Shown here one piece after another: positions 1 through 7,391 of a stretch of 18,459 nt of DNA. The stretch is from CAYYMD01 sp964480425 (lineage in GTDB: Bacteria; Planctomycetota; Phycisphaerae; SM23-33): positions 1 through 18,459 of the forward strand of contig CAYZPY010000037.1 in the NCBI GenBank assembly GCA_964480425.1, read 5' to 3'. Within the stretch, counting starts at the first letter, position 1, and each line of letters opens with the position of its first letter. Made by a program: the position numbers and the translations under genes. The notes below the pieces were generated by a model. That model was not told where the DNA came from and did not search any database. It saw nothing but the letters and a program-made list of their open reading frames with translations.

Positions 1-851
1 AGTTTCTGCCCCGCCTTGAGACGCCTGCTGTCAACGTTCGGGTTGGCCTTTTGGATGAGATACCAGTACCGCCCGCTTCCGTAAACCTTCTTGGAAACGC
101 CCCAGAAACCGGCGTCGCCTTCCTTCACCGTATAGATGTCGCCCGACAAGGTGCCGTGTTCGGTCGTCGTTGAATCATCGGCGCCACCGGTGGGCTCGAC
201 GGTCTCGGTCAGTTCCGGCGTCTTGAGGACCTGTCCGGCCTGCAGTCTGTGGGGGTCTACGTTCGGATTGGCGTCCTTGATTAAGCGCCAATGCTTACCG
301 TGCCCGTACACCTTCTCGGCGATGCCCCAGAATCCGGCATCACCATTTTTGACAACGTACGTCCCGGCGCCGCCGGTGCGGGTCTCCGTCGTCGTTACCG
401 TCTCGGTCGGCGGCGTTTCTCTTTCGACCGGAACGATCAACGGTTCGTATCCGCCTTCGAGGCGGGTTTCCTCGTACCCGGTCTCCGTTTCGGTACCGCT
501 ATCCAGCGCTACCGTCTCGGTACCCCCTGGTATGTCCGGCAGGTCGGTGTCGTCGTCTTCTTCCGCCCCAGCGGCGACATCGCCGGACGAATCCTCGCCG
601 GACCTGATTCTCGGGGTGATTAACCCGCCATTATCGTCGTCGTCGGCATCTGGACTGGGCAGTATGCCTTCCTGGCCCGAGGTTTGCCGGTCTCCGTCTT
701 CGGGAACGTTGAATTGGGTCTTGTCGGCCTGTTGTTGCTCGTCCTGCGGCGGTTTTTCACCCTCCCCGCCACTCATCACCGCGAAGTAAATTACCGCCAG
801 AACAACGAGAAACAATCCGATGGCTATCCCTATTTTGAGTTCGCTGCGCAT
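1..851 (-). CDS. Membrane-anchored protein with tandem LysM domains (partial, C-terminus beyond left edge)
   Basis: The reading frame is open from an ATG at 851-849 to the window edge (283 codons seen, no stop). A Shine-Dalgarno GAGGAG lies 7 bases upstream of the ATG. Residues about 7-26 form one hydrophobic helix after a short Arg/Lys start, so the protein is probably anchored in the inner membrane with its bulk outside. Residues about 30-160 are a low-complexity linker rich in Asp, Glu, Thr and Gly. Two LysM-like repeats follow, at about 164-212 and from 240 to the edge. Both share the pattern GDAGFWG, then KVYG, then ANPNVD, then RL.AGQ. LysM domains bind N-acetylglucosamine glycans such as peptidoglycan; a cell-wall binding role is the family expectation and has not been shown for this protein. 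More repeats or a further domain could lie past the edge. Confidence 0.85.
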   Translation of the reverse strand, partial: MRSELKIGIAIGLFLVVLAVIYFAVMSGGEGEKPPQDEQQQADKTQFNVPEDGDRQTSGQEGILPSPDADDDDNGGLITPRIRSGEDSSGDVAAGAEEDDDTDLPDIPGGTETVALDSGTETETGYEETRLEGGYEPLIVPVERETPPTETVTTTETRTGGAGTYVVKNGDAGFWGIAEKVYGHGKHWRLIKDANPNVDPHRLQAGQVLKTPELTETVEPTGGADDSTTTEHGTLSGDIYTVKEGDAGFWGVSKKVYGSGRYWYLIQKANPNVDSRRLKAGQK

Positions 852-1014
852 TATTTTACTCCTCTATCGTTCAATGGCGACCACAGCGCGCCCCACGCCT
901 CGGGACCCGACCTGGTCCTGAGCATATTAACACATAATGAAATCCAAATGGCAAATGAATTCTCACAGGATGATTGTAACATTTTTCATCGAACCACGCC
1001 AATGGCGAGACGTT

Positions 1015-2217
1015 TCAGGCACGGATAATTTCGGCCGTATCACGGGCTATCAGCAGTTCCTCGTCGGTGGGGATCACCCATACCGGAAGCTTCGAGCCGT
1101 CGGTCGTAATCGCCCCGCCCCGGCCTTCTGCTGTCGCTTCGTTGCGCGCCGGTTCCGGTTCCGCGCCGAGGGTCGCAAGCCCGGAGCATATCTTCGCCCT
1201 GACGGGAATTGAATTTTCGCCTATCCCGCCGGTTAGCACCACCGCGTCGACCGAAGGCAGGATGGTATAGTACGCCCCGACGTACTTGACCACCCTGCGG
1301 ACGAACATTTCGACGGCCAGTTGTGCCCTCTGGTCGCCTTCATCAGCGGCGCGGAGGCAATTGCGCATGTCGTTGCCGGCGCCGCTGACTCCAAGCAGTC
1401 CGGATTTCTCGTTCAGGGCGGTCTGGATCTCCCGGGCCGACATCCCGTTTTCCATCATGTAAAAGATCACCGCAGGGTCTATGTCGCCGCTGCGCGTGCC
1501 CATCATAAGCCCTTCCAGCGGCGTCATGCCCATCGAATGGTCGACCGCCTTTCCGCCGGCAATCGCCGTTATCGAGCATCCGTTGCCCAGGTGCGCCGTG
1601 ATAAGGTTTATGCTCCCGAGGTCTTTTTCCAGCAGTTCCGCCGCGCGTTGTGTCACGTATCGGTGGCTGGTGCCGTGAAAACCGTACTTCCGCACGCCGT
1701 AGTTGCGGTACCACTGTTCGGGAACGGCGTAGCGGTATGCCGCCGGGGGCATGCTCGCCAGAAACGCCGTATCGAAAACGGCTACGTTCGGCTTGCCGGG
1801 CAGTGCTTCCATGGCCGCGCGTATCCCCGACAGGTTCGGGGGATTGTGCAGGGGGGCGAGTTTCCTGTGCCGGCGGATAATGTCGATCAGGTCTTCGTTA
1901 ACCGGCGCAGAGGCAGTTACCTCCTCCCCGCCGTGCACCACCCGGTGCCCCACACCGTCAATCTCATCTACATCGTCAATCACGCCCGCCTTGGGGTCGG
2001 TCAGCATTTCAAGTATGAGTTTCAATCCGGCCTTGTGGTCCTTCTGCCCCACGGACCTTTTCATCTCCCGACCTTTGGTGATTGATTTGTGATGCAATTG
2101 CGCATCGAAGCTTCCGAGGCGCTCGATAAAGCCCTTGGCCAGAACGCTTTCGTCGGTCATGTCAAATAACTGGTACTTAATCGAGCTGCTGCCGCAATTT
2201 ACCACGAATATCAGCAT
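1015..2217 (-). CDS. ackA: Acetate kinase
   Basis: This 400-residue protein has the usual length for acetate kinase, which interconverts acetate plus ATP and acetyl phosphate plus ADP in the cytoplasm. Family landmarks appear in order: the N-terminal phosphate-binding loop NCGSSSIKYQ (Asn7), the substrate-site segment GHRVVHGGE (His91, Arg92), FDTAF with the catalytic Asp, YGFHGTSHRYV, AHLGNGCS, the MGTRSGDIDP arginine loop, the adenosine-binding segment LTGGIGENS, and a C-terminal TDEELLIARDT carrying the metal-binding Glu. All expected catalytic residues look intact. A GGGAAGG ribosome-binding sequence precedes the ATG, and a promoter candidate lies about 90 bases upstream. No phosphotransacetylase gene, its usual partner, is in the window. 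The gene is transcribed away from hisF. Confidence 0.97.
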   Translation of the reverse strand: MLIFVVNCGSSSIKYQLFDMTDESVLAKGFIERLGSFDAQLHHKSITKGREMKRSVGQKDHKAGLKLILEMLTDPKAGVIDDVDEIDGVGHRVVHGGEEVTASAPVNEDLIDIIRRHRKLAPLHNPPNLSGIRAAMEALPGKPNVAVFDTAFLASMPPAAYRYAVPEQWYRNYGVRKYGFHGTSHRYVTQRAAELLEKDLGSINLITAHLGNGCSITAIAGGKAVDHSMGMTPLEGLMMGTRSGDIDPAVIFYMMENGMSAREIQTALNEKSGLLGVSGAGNDMRNCLRAADEGDQRAQLAVEMFVRRVVKYVGAYYTILPSVDAVVLTGGIGENSIPVRAKICSGLATLGAEPEPARNEATAEGRGGAITTDGSKLPVWVIPTDEELLIARDTAEIIRA

Positions 2218-2303
2218 CCGCCGCCTTCCCTGTTTCCGGCTTGCGCTTCCTCACGTCGGTTCGGACGGTGTTCCGCACATCAGCGCCTGCCCGCCATCAG
2301 TTT

Positions 2304-2331
2304 TTTATAGTATGACAGACGGAGCGGTCAA
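2304..2331 (-). promoter_or_regulatory. Candidate sigma-70 type promoter of ackA
   Basis: Read on the minus strand, TTGACC (2331-2326) and TATAAA (2309-2304) are separated by 16 bases. Each hexamer matches the sigma-70 consensus at five of six positions. Transcription would start near 2297, giving a leader of about 80 bases before ackA. This is based on sequence only. Confidence 0.5.
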
Positions 2332-2436
2332 CAGATATACATACAAAATAATCCGCACGCCGTCAGTATTTTATCTTCCCGCCTGTGGTTTTCCGACGGA
2401 GGCGCGCGGCGGAGTGTGAATTGCTCCAATTGGTAA

Positions 2437-2466
2437 TTGCCAACTCGGATGTATTATATATAGAAT
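2437..2466 (+). promoter_or_regulatory. Candidate sigma-70 type promoter of the hisF operon
   Basis: TTGCCA (2437-2442) and TAGAAT (2461-2466) are 18 bases apart, each five of six to consensus, in a locally AT-rich stretch. Transcription would begin near 2473, about 84 bases before the hisF start. It could drive hisF and the three genes behind it. Confidence 0.45.
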
Positions 2467-2556
2467 GTCCGATATTCATCGCAAGCCCGACAGTAACCTG
2501 TTGTCCCGCCGCAGCGGGCGGGGCTTCGTGACAAGCAGAACCTTGCAAAGCAGCTT

Positions 2557-3384
2557 ATGTTGGCAAAACGCATAATACCGTGCCTGGACGTCGATAAAGG
2601 ACGGGTGGTCAAAGGAGTGCACTTTGAAAACCTCCGCGACGCGGGCGACCCGGTCGAGGTCGCCCGCAGTTACGACGCCCAGGGCGCCGACGAACTTGTC
2701 CTGCTGGACATAACCGCCAGCCACCAGAGGCGGGACATCCTTCTGGACGTCGTCCACTCCGTGGCCGAGGAGGTCTTCATCCCTTTCACCGTCGGAGGCG
2801 GAATATACACCATCGATCACTGCCGGGCGCTGCTCAACGCCGGGGCCGACAAGGTCTCCGTCAACACTGCCGCCGTAAAAAACCCGAATTTCATTTCCAT
2901 CGCGGCGGAATATTTTGGCTCACAGTGTATCGTTGTCGCCATTGATCCCAAGCGCATAAAACGCAACGGCGGCGAATTGTGGGAAGTGCACACCGAAGGC
3001 GGGCGCATACCCAGCGGGCTGGAGGCGGTGTCGTGGGCCAGGGAAGTCCGTCGGCGTGGCGCCGGCGAAATCCTGCTGACCGTCATGAACACCGACGGGA
3101 CGCAGGCGGGATACGACATAGAGGTTACCCGCGCAGTATCGTCCGCCGTGGACATCCCCGTAATCGCCTCCGGCGGCGCGGGAAGCCCACACGACATATA
3201 CCAGGTTCTCACCGCCGGGGGCGCCGATGCGGCTCTGGCGGCAAGTATCTTCCATTACAAAACTTATACGATAAAACAAACGAAGGACTATCTGGCCAAA
3301 AGAGGCGTGCCCGTCAGGGTCGTCGCCGAAACTGCGCCGGACGAACCCGCATATGAACCAGCAGAACAATCAAAACAACAATAA
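2557..3384 (+). CDS. hisF: Imidazole glycerol phosphate synthase, cyclase subunit HisF
   Basis: HisF is the synthase (cyclase) half of the HisFH enzyme of histidine biosynthesis. It uses ammonia delivered by the glutaminase HisH to convert PRFAR to imidazole glycerol phosphate and AICAR. The 275-residue sequence is a typical (beta/alpha)8 barrel: it starts MLAKRIIPCLDV with catalytic Asp11, then FTVGGGI, DKVSVNTAA, VVAIDPKRI with catalytic Asp130, LLTVMNTDGT, and the phosphate-binding VIASGGAG followed by GGADAALAASIFH. The start is fixed by this family-typical N-terminus, although no strong Shine-Dalgarno precedes it. About 20 residues beyond the normal end (from roughly 253) form a Glu/Pro/Gln-rich tail that exists because the frame runs 32 bases into the next gene. 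HisH is not in the window. Confidence 0.96.
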   Translation: MLAKRIIPCLDVDKGRVVKGVHFENLRDAGDPVEVARSYDAQGADELVLLDITASHQRRDILLDVVHSVAEEVFIPFTVGGGIYTIDHCRALLNAGADKVSVNTAAVKNPNFISIAAEYFGSQCIVVAIDPKRIKRNGGELWEVHTEGGRIPSGLEAVSWAREVRRRGAGEILLTVMNTDGTQAGYDIEVTRAVSSAVDIPVIASGGAGSPHDIYQVLTAGGADAALAASIFHYKTYTIKQTKDYLAKRGVPVRVVAETAPDEPAYEPAEQSKQQ

Positions 3385-4486
3385 TCCGCCCAAACTCGAA
3401 AAGTATTTCAAGGCGATGATAAAGGTCGACGCATCGGACCTTCATATCAAGGCCGGAGCGCCCCCGCACATCCGCACCACCGGCGACATCAATCCCATCC
3501 AGTCGCCGCCGCTCAGCGAGCAGGAAGTTAACGAACTCGTCGACGAACTGCTCACCACCCGGCAGAAAAACCAGTACGACAGCGAGGGCAGCATAGACTT
3601 GGCCTATGAACTGGCGGGGTCCGACCGGTTCCGGATTAACATATACAGGCAGCGGGGGCGACCCGCAGTGGCGGCAAGAAGGGTCTCGGCCGAAATACCC
3701 GATTTTGAAACGCTGCACCTGCCGCCCATTCTCAAAAAAATATCGAATTACCGACAGGGGCTTATTCTTCTGGCGGGCCCCTCCGGTTGCGGAAAGAGCA
3801 CGACCCTGGCCGCCATGCTCGATTACATCAACCAGAACCGGCGATGCCACATTGCAACCGTAGAAGACCCCATAGAATACCTCTACTGGGAGAAACTTGC
3901 CCTGGTCAGTCAGCGCGAAATCGGAATAGACGTCGACACGTACGAAACCGCCCTGAAATACCTCATGCGAACCGACCCGGACGTGATACTCATCGGCGAG
4001 ATGCGCAGCGCCGACACCTTCCAGACCGCGCTTCACTCTGCCGAAACCGGGCACCTTGTCCTCAGCACTGTACACTCCTCCAGCGCGCCCGGTGCGGTCA
4101 GCCGGACGCTCGATTACTTCCCCGCAGACATGCGCGACGTGGCGCGACTGTCGCTGGCGACAAACATGGTGGCCATTATCTGCCAGAAACTACTGCCAAG
4201 CATCACAAAGGATTCCGACAGGGTGCCCACCGTCGAGGTTATGCTCAACAACTCGCACATACGCCGTCTGATAGCCGAAGGACGCGACGGGGAACTGTCC
4301 GACGCCCTGCGAGCCAGCGAAAACGAAGGAATGCAGACCTTTTCGCACTCGCTAATGGACCTTATACAAAAGGCCTACATCGAACCGAAGGTTGCATACG
4401 AGGCGGCGCCCAACGTAGACGAGTTGAAAATGATGATGAAGGGCATTAAAACCGATACCGGCGGAACGTTCGGCAGGTCACGCTGA
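3353..4486 (+). CDS. pilT: PilT-type twitching motility / secretion ATPase
   Basis: This 377-residue protein belongs to the secretion-ATPase superfamily. PilT hexamers sit at the cytoplasmic base of type IV pili and power retraction by ATP hydrolysis. Seen here: an N-terminal ASDLHIKAG segment typical of PilT, Walker A GPSGCGKST (Lys148), the Asp box TVEDPIEY (about 170-176), SQREIG, Walker B DPDVILIGEMR with catalytic Glu216, and the His box ETGHLVLSTVH (His241). The C-terminal segment HIRRLIAEG followed by MQTFSHSLMDLI matches the PilT end rather than PilB. All catalytic elements look intact. The first ATG lies inside hisF and gives an Asn/Gln-rich N-terminus; an internal ATG at 3416 is possible but would cut off the start of the PilT fold. 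The next gene begins 10 bases after the stop, so the two are probably cotranscribed. Confidence 0.9.
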   Translation: MNQQNNQNNNNPPKLEKYFKAMIKVDASDLHIKAGAPPHIRTTGDINPIQSPPLSEQEVNELVDELLTTRQKNQYDSEGSIDLAYELAGSDRFRINIYRQRGRPAVAARRVSAEIPDFETLHLPPILKKISNYRQGLILLAGPSGCGKSTTLAAMLDYINQNRRCHIATVEDPIEYLYWEKLALVSQREIGIDVDTYETALKYLMRTDPDVILIGEMRSADTFQTALHSAETGHLVLSTVHSSSAPGAVSRTLDYFPADMRDVARLSLATNMVAIICQKLLPSITKDSDRVPTVEVMLNNSHIRRLIAEGRDGELSDALRASENEGMQTFSHSLMDLIQKAYIEPKVAYEAAPNVDELKMMMKGIKTDTGGTFGRSR

Positions 4487-4496
4487 AAGGACGCTT

Positions 4497-6176
4497 ATGG
4501 AATTTCATTTAGCCGATACCGACATCCTCATGGCAGCCGCAATTCCCGCAGGCGCATACGTCTCGATGCCGAAGCTGCTGGTCATGTTCCTGCTGTTGAT
4601 TCCGTGGATTGTCGCCATTCCGTGGATATTCGCCGACGCGCGCAAATTCGGACCGTTGCAGCCGATATGGACGTCCGCGGCGCTGGGCTGCGGAGTTATC
4701 ACGCTGCTCGCCTGGCTGATGGTTCCGATTTACCTGCTGGGCCTGGCGATCCACCTCGTACTGACGTGGGCGGTTTGCTTCGCATACATATACTGGCGAG
4801 ATCAGAAGGTCCCGCTGGAGGGCAGGGTGCTCTCCGCAGAGCACCTCAAGGGGATAGTGACATTCCAGAGGAAGCCCAAAAAAGTGGAGGTGCTCGAAAA
4901 AGTCAAGATCTACGGCGCCGACGGCAAAATCGTCATGCCCCCCGGCGAGAGTGCGACCGATCACCAGCGAAACATCTACAACACGGCCCAGAGTTTCCTT
5001 TACGACGTAATCTATCATCGCGCAAGCGAAGCGGACGTGGCGCCTGCGGGCAAAAATGCCAGGGTCAGATTCGTCATCGACGGTGTGGTCAACGAAAGAC
5101 TGCCCATGGAAATCCCCGCCAGTCAGGATCTTATACAATTTATAAAGGGTCCCGCAGGAATGGACACACAGGATGTCCGCAAACCCCAGAAGGGAAGCAT
5201 CTCCATCGACATCGGCGGCGTGGGAAACGCCACGGACATGATGATAACCACCGCGGGAACCACGCATGGACAGAAAATGCGGATAAAGATCGTCCAGGAG
5301 ATCGTCCGCACGGACCTCGAACAACTCGGCATCAGCAAGGATGTCCTGGAGCAACTGCGGAACATGAACGCCTCGGACAACGGGCTTATTATCGTCTCCG
5401 CCCCACCGGGCAACGGGCTTACCAGCACGCTGTACTCGCTGCTCAGGGAGCACGATGCGTTCATCAAGCAGATAATGACCATCGAAAACAAAAAAACCAT
5501 CGACCTGGAGAACGTCACCCAGAAAACCTACGACTCCAGGCAGGAAGTGTCCGGTGAACTAACCGCGGCGCTGCGCCTGGACCCGGCAGTTATAATGATC
5601 GACCAGTGCCCCGATCGGGCCACCGCCGAACTGATTACCGACGCCGCCAAATCAAAATGCATCCTGCTGGGCATAAGGGCACAAAGGGCGTTCCAGGCCC
5701 TGGCCAAGTGGATAAAGGTTCGTGGGGACAACGAGGCCGCCACCGAAAACCTGCTCGGCGTGCTCTGCCAGGTGCTGGTCCGCAAACTCTGCCCGAACTG
5801 CCGCCAGTCCTACCGTCCCGACCCGAAAATGCTTTCAAAGGCGAACATACCCGCCGACAAGGGCGAGAAATTCTTCCGCCCCCCGACAAGACCAATTACC
5901 GACGAAAAGGGCAACGAAATAACCTGCATGACGTGCCAGGGCACGGGGTATTTCGGGCGGACCGGCGTGTTCGAACTGCTGAAAATCAACGACGATATCA
6001 GGAACCTTATTATCGAAAACGCCTCTCTGGAGAATATAAAGTCCGCCTGCCGAAGGCACAAAATGCTGTACCTCCAGGAGCAGGCGCTGAAAAAAGTTAT
6101 ACAGGGCGAAACCGGAATCAAGGAAGTCATCCGGGTAACCCAGTCGCCGCAATCGTCCGGCGGCAAAAAGAGTTAA
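4497..6176 (+). CDS. Membrane-anchored GspE/PilB-like protein with degenerate ATPase motifs
   Basis: This 559-residue protein starts with an ATG 5 bases after AAGGA. Residues about 27-100 hold two to three hydrophobic segments, unusual because GspE and PilB are normally cytoplasmic. From about 165 the GspE/PilB fold can be followed: a VRFVIDGVV segment, the DVRKPQKGSISI strand, the core and the zinc-binding module (Cys432, Cys435, Cys477, Cys480), then TGVFELL. The ATPase motifs are broken. Walker A reads APPGNGLTST, with Leu308 in place of the catalytic Lys. The Walker B region reads DPAVIMIDQCPD, with Gln370 where the family has the Glu of GEIRD. The usual His-box STLHT is replaced by LGIRA. 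It is therefore probably a pseudo-ATPase that assembles or regulates. Its position directly after pilT suggests a partner role, which is an inference. Confidence 0.82.
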   Translation: MEFHLADTDILMAAAIPAGAYVSMPKLLVMFLLLIPWIVAIPWIFADARKFGPLQPIWTSAALGCGVITLLAWLMVPIYLLGLAIHLVLTWAVCFAYIYWRDQKVPLEGRVLSAEHLKGIVTFQRKPKKVEVLEKVKIYGADGKIVMPPGESATDHQRNIYNTAQSFLYDVIYHRASEADVAPAGKNARVRFVIDGVVNERLPMEIPASQDLIQFIKGPAGMDTQDVRKPQKGSISIDIGGVGNATDMMITTAGTTHGQKMRIKIVQEIVRTDLEQLGISKDVLEQLRNMNASDNGLIIVSAPPGNGLTSTLYSLLREHDAFIKQIMTIENKKTIDLENVTQKTYDSRQEVSGELTAALRLDPAVIMIDQCPDRATAELITDAAKSKCILLGIRAQRAFQALAKWIKVRGDNEAATENLLGVLCQVLVRKLCPNCRQSYRPDPKMLSKANIPADKGEKFFRPPTRPITDEKGNEITCMTCQGTGYFGRTGVFELLKINDDIRNLIIENASLENIKSACRRHKMLYLQEQALKKVIQGETGIKEVIRVTQSPQSSGGKKS

Positions 6177-6204
6177 CCAGGCGATATTCCAACGGGAGCA
6201 CAAG

Positions 6205-7359
6205 ATGGCTGTTCAAGCACTGGCCGCAATCGCCGTCGTAGCGATAGCGTTTTATCAATCCGTAAGGGGGCTGTTCAGCGCGTTGGTGATGATGATACTA
6301 ACACTGGTCTGCACGCTGCTGGCTTTCGGTTTCTACGAGCCGCTGGCAGAGAGTTTCCTCTATGCGCGCCAGCCCGCAACCGCCGATGCAATAATGCTTG
6401 TGGCGCTATTTTTCATACCGCTGCTGGTGCTTAGACTGATATTCGACAGGATCCTGCCGCGGGAAATCACGCTCGGCGTCTGGCCTGACCGGATACTTGG
6501 CGGCATTTTTGGCCTTGTCACCGGGATACTGGCCGTGGGCGTGTTGATCGTCGCCCTCCAGATGCTTCCATTCGGAAAAACCATCCTGACCTTTCGCCCG
6601 TTCGACGACGGTCTGCGTCGGCGACAGTCGCTGGCGCCGTTCTACCCCGACCAGTTCACCGTGCGCCTGGCGGGCATAGTGTCGGGCGGGTCGCTGTCCG
6701 GTTCGGAACGCTTCGCCCGCGCCCACGACAATCTTCTGCTCGAATTGTTCTGCGCACGCAACCGCGCCGGTAAAAACGGAAGGATAGACGCCACGCCCGA
6801 CTCGCTGAAGGTCCACGGCGCTTATGACCTAACCGAAGAAAAGCGGAAGGAAATAGAAGGTCTGGACCGGCTTCCGCCCGCCCCGCTGCTTCCTGCCGAG
6901 GCGAACATCAGGCCCGTCGTGGTCAGGATCGGCGTCAATGAACAGCTCAGGGGGGCAAAAGACTGGTGGCGACTTGTCGGCACGCACTTCCGCCTGGTCG
7001 GCCCCGACGGACAAAGCCATTACCCCGTGGGGTACCTTACCTACGTCTCGGAAGAACGGGCCGAAAATACGGGCAGACTTTACGCCGGATGGAGGTTCTT
7101 CCCGCCTTTGAAGAAAGAAAACCAGTGGCAGTACGCCGACCTGCTCGTGGGCAGACCATGGTCGCCCAAGATCGGAATCAAGGAGTTAAAGGTCGATTGG
7201 GTCTACCAACTGCCCGTCGGAAAGGATGAAGGATATTACATGGTCTTCAGGCGAGTGGCAAAGGCGCCCGTCGGGAAAATCGCCAAGGACATACCGCTGG
7301 ATGAACTTCAGGAAAAGGCCCTTTACCGCGATCCGCCCATCCTGAGCAAAAAACGCTGA
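6205..7359 (+). CDS. CvpA-like membrane protein with unassigned C-terminal domain
   Basis: The 384-residue product has a ribosome-binding GGGAG about 9 bases upstream of its ATG and lies 28 bases after the pseudo-ATPase gene, so it probably ends the same operon. Residues 1 to about 125 contain four hydrophobic stretches (about 2-18, 24-46, 58-76 and 93-117). The SVRGLFSALV turn after the first helix and the RILGGIFGLVTG segment before the last resemble CvpA (colicin V production) family proteins, whose molecular function is poorly defined. Residues about 135-384 are soluble and charged, and I do not recognise them. They include several aromatic beta-like stretches such as WWRLVGTHFRLVG and YAGWRFFPP. 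A bacterial immunoglobulin-like or other beta fold is possible but cannot be told by eye. The CvpA assignment rests on topology and short motifs. Confidence 0.65.
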   Translation: MAVQALAAIAVVAIAFYQSVRGLFSALVMMILTLVCTLLAFGFYEPLAESFLYARQPATADAIMLVALFFIPLLVLRLIFDRILPREITLGVWPDRILGGIFGLVTGILAVGVLIVALQMLPFGKTILTFRPFDDGLRRRQSLAPFYPDQFTVRLAGIVSGGSLSGSERFARAHDNLLLELFCARNRAGKNGRIDATPDSLKVHGAYDLTEEKRKEIEGLDRLPPAPLLPAEANIRPVVVRIGVNEQLRGAKDWWRLVGTHFRLVGPDGQSHYPVGYLTYVSEERAENTGRLYAGWRFFPPLKKENQWQYADLLVGRPWSPKIGIKELKVDWVYQLPVGKDEGYYMVFRRVAKAPVGKIAKDIPLDELQEKALYRDPPILSKKR

Positions 7360-7391
7360 GTCAACAGTGGCGCGCGGCATTCCAATCGCGC

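Larger units (their letters stand above)
2218..2556. other. Divergent intergenic region between ackA and hisF
   Basis: This 339-base stretch has no credible gene. It separates two divergent genes and is more AT-rich than its flanks. It holds a promoter candidate for each direction and a short GC hairpin (CCCGC, 4-base loop, GCGGG) between the hisF promoter candidate and the hisF start. I found no convincing riboswitch or operator. Confidence 0.6.

Noticed and set aside
136..789. A 217-codon plus-strand frame rich in Ser, Val and Pro
   Set aside because: It is the antisense of the acidic linker and LysM repeats of the partial minus-strand gene, which has a good start, ribosome-binding site and domains.
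4509..5453. A 314-codon minus-strand frame and a 317-codon plus-strand frame at the same place
   Set aside because: Both are shadows of the GspE/PilB-like gene; neither shows a recognisable domain or ribosome-binding site.
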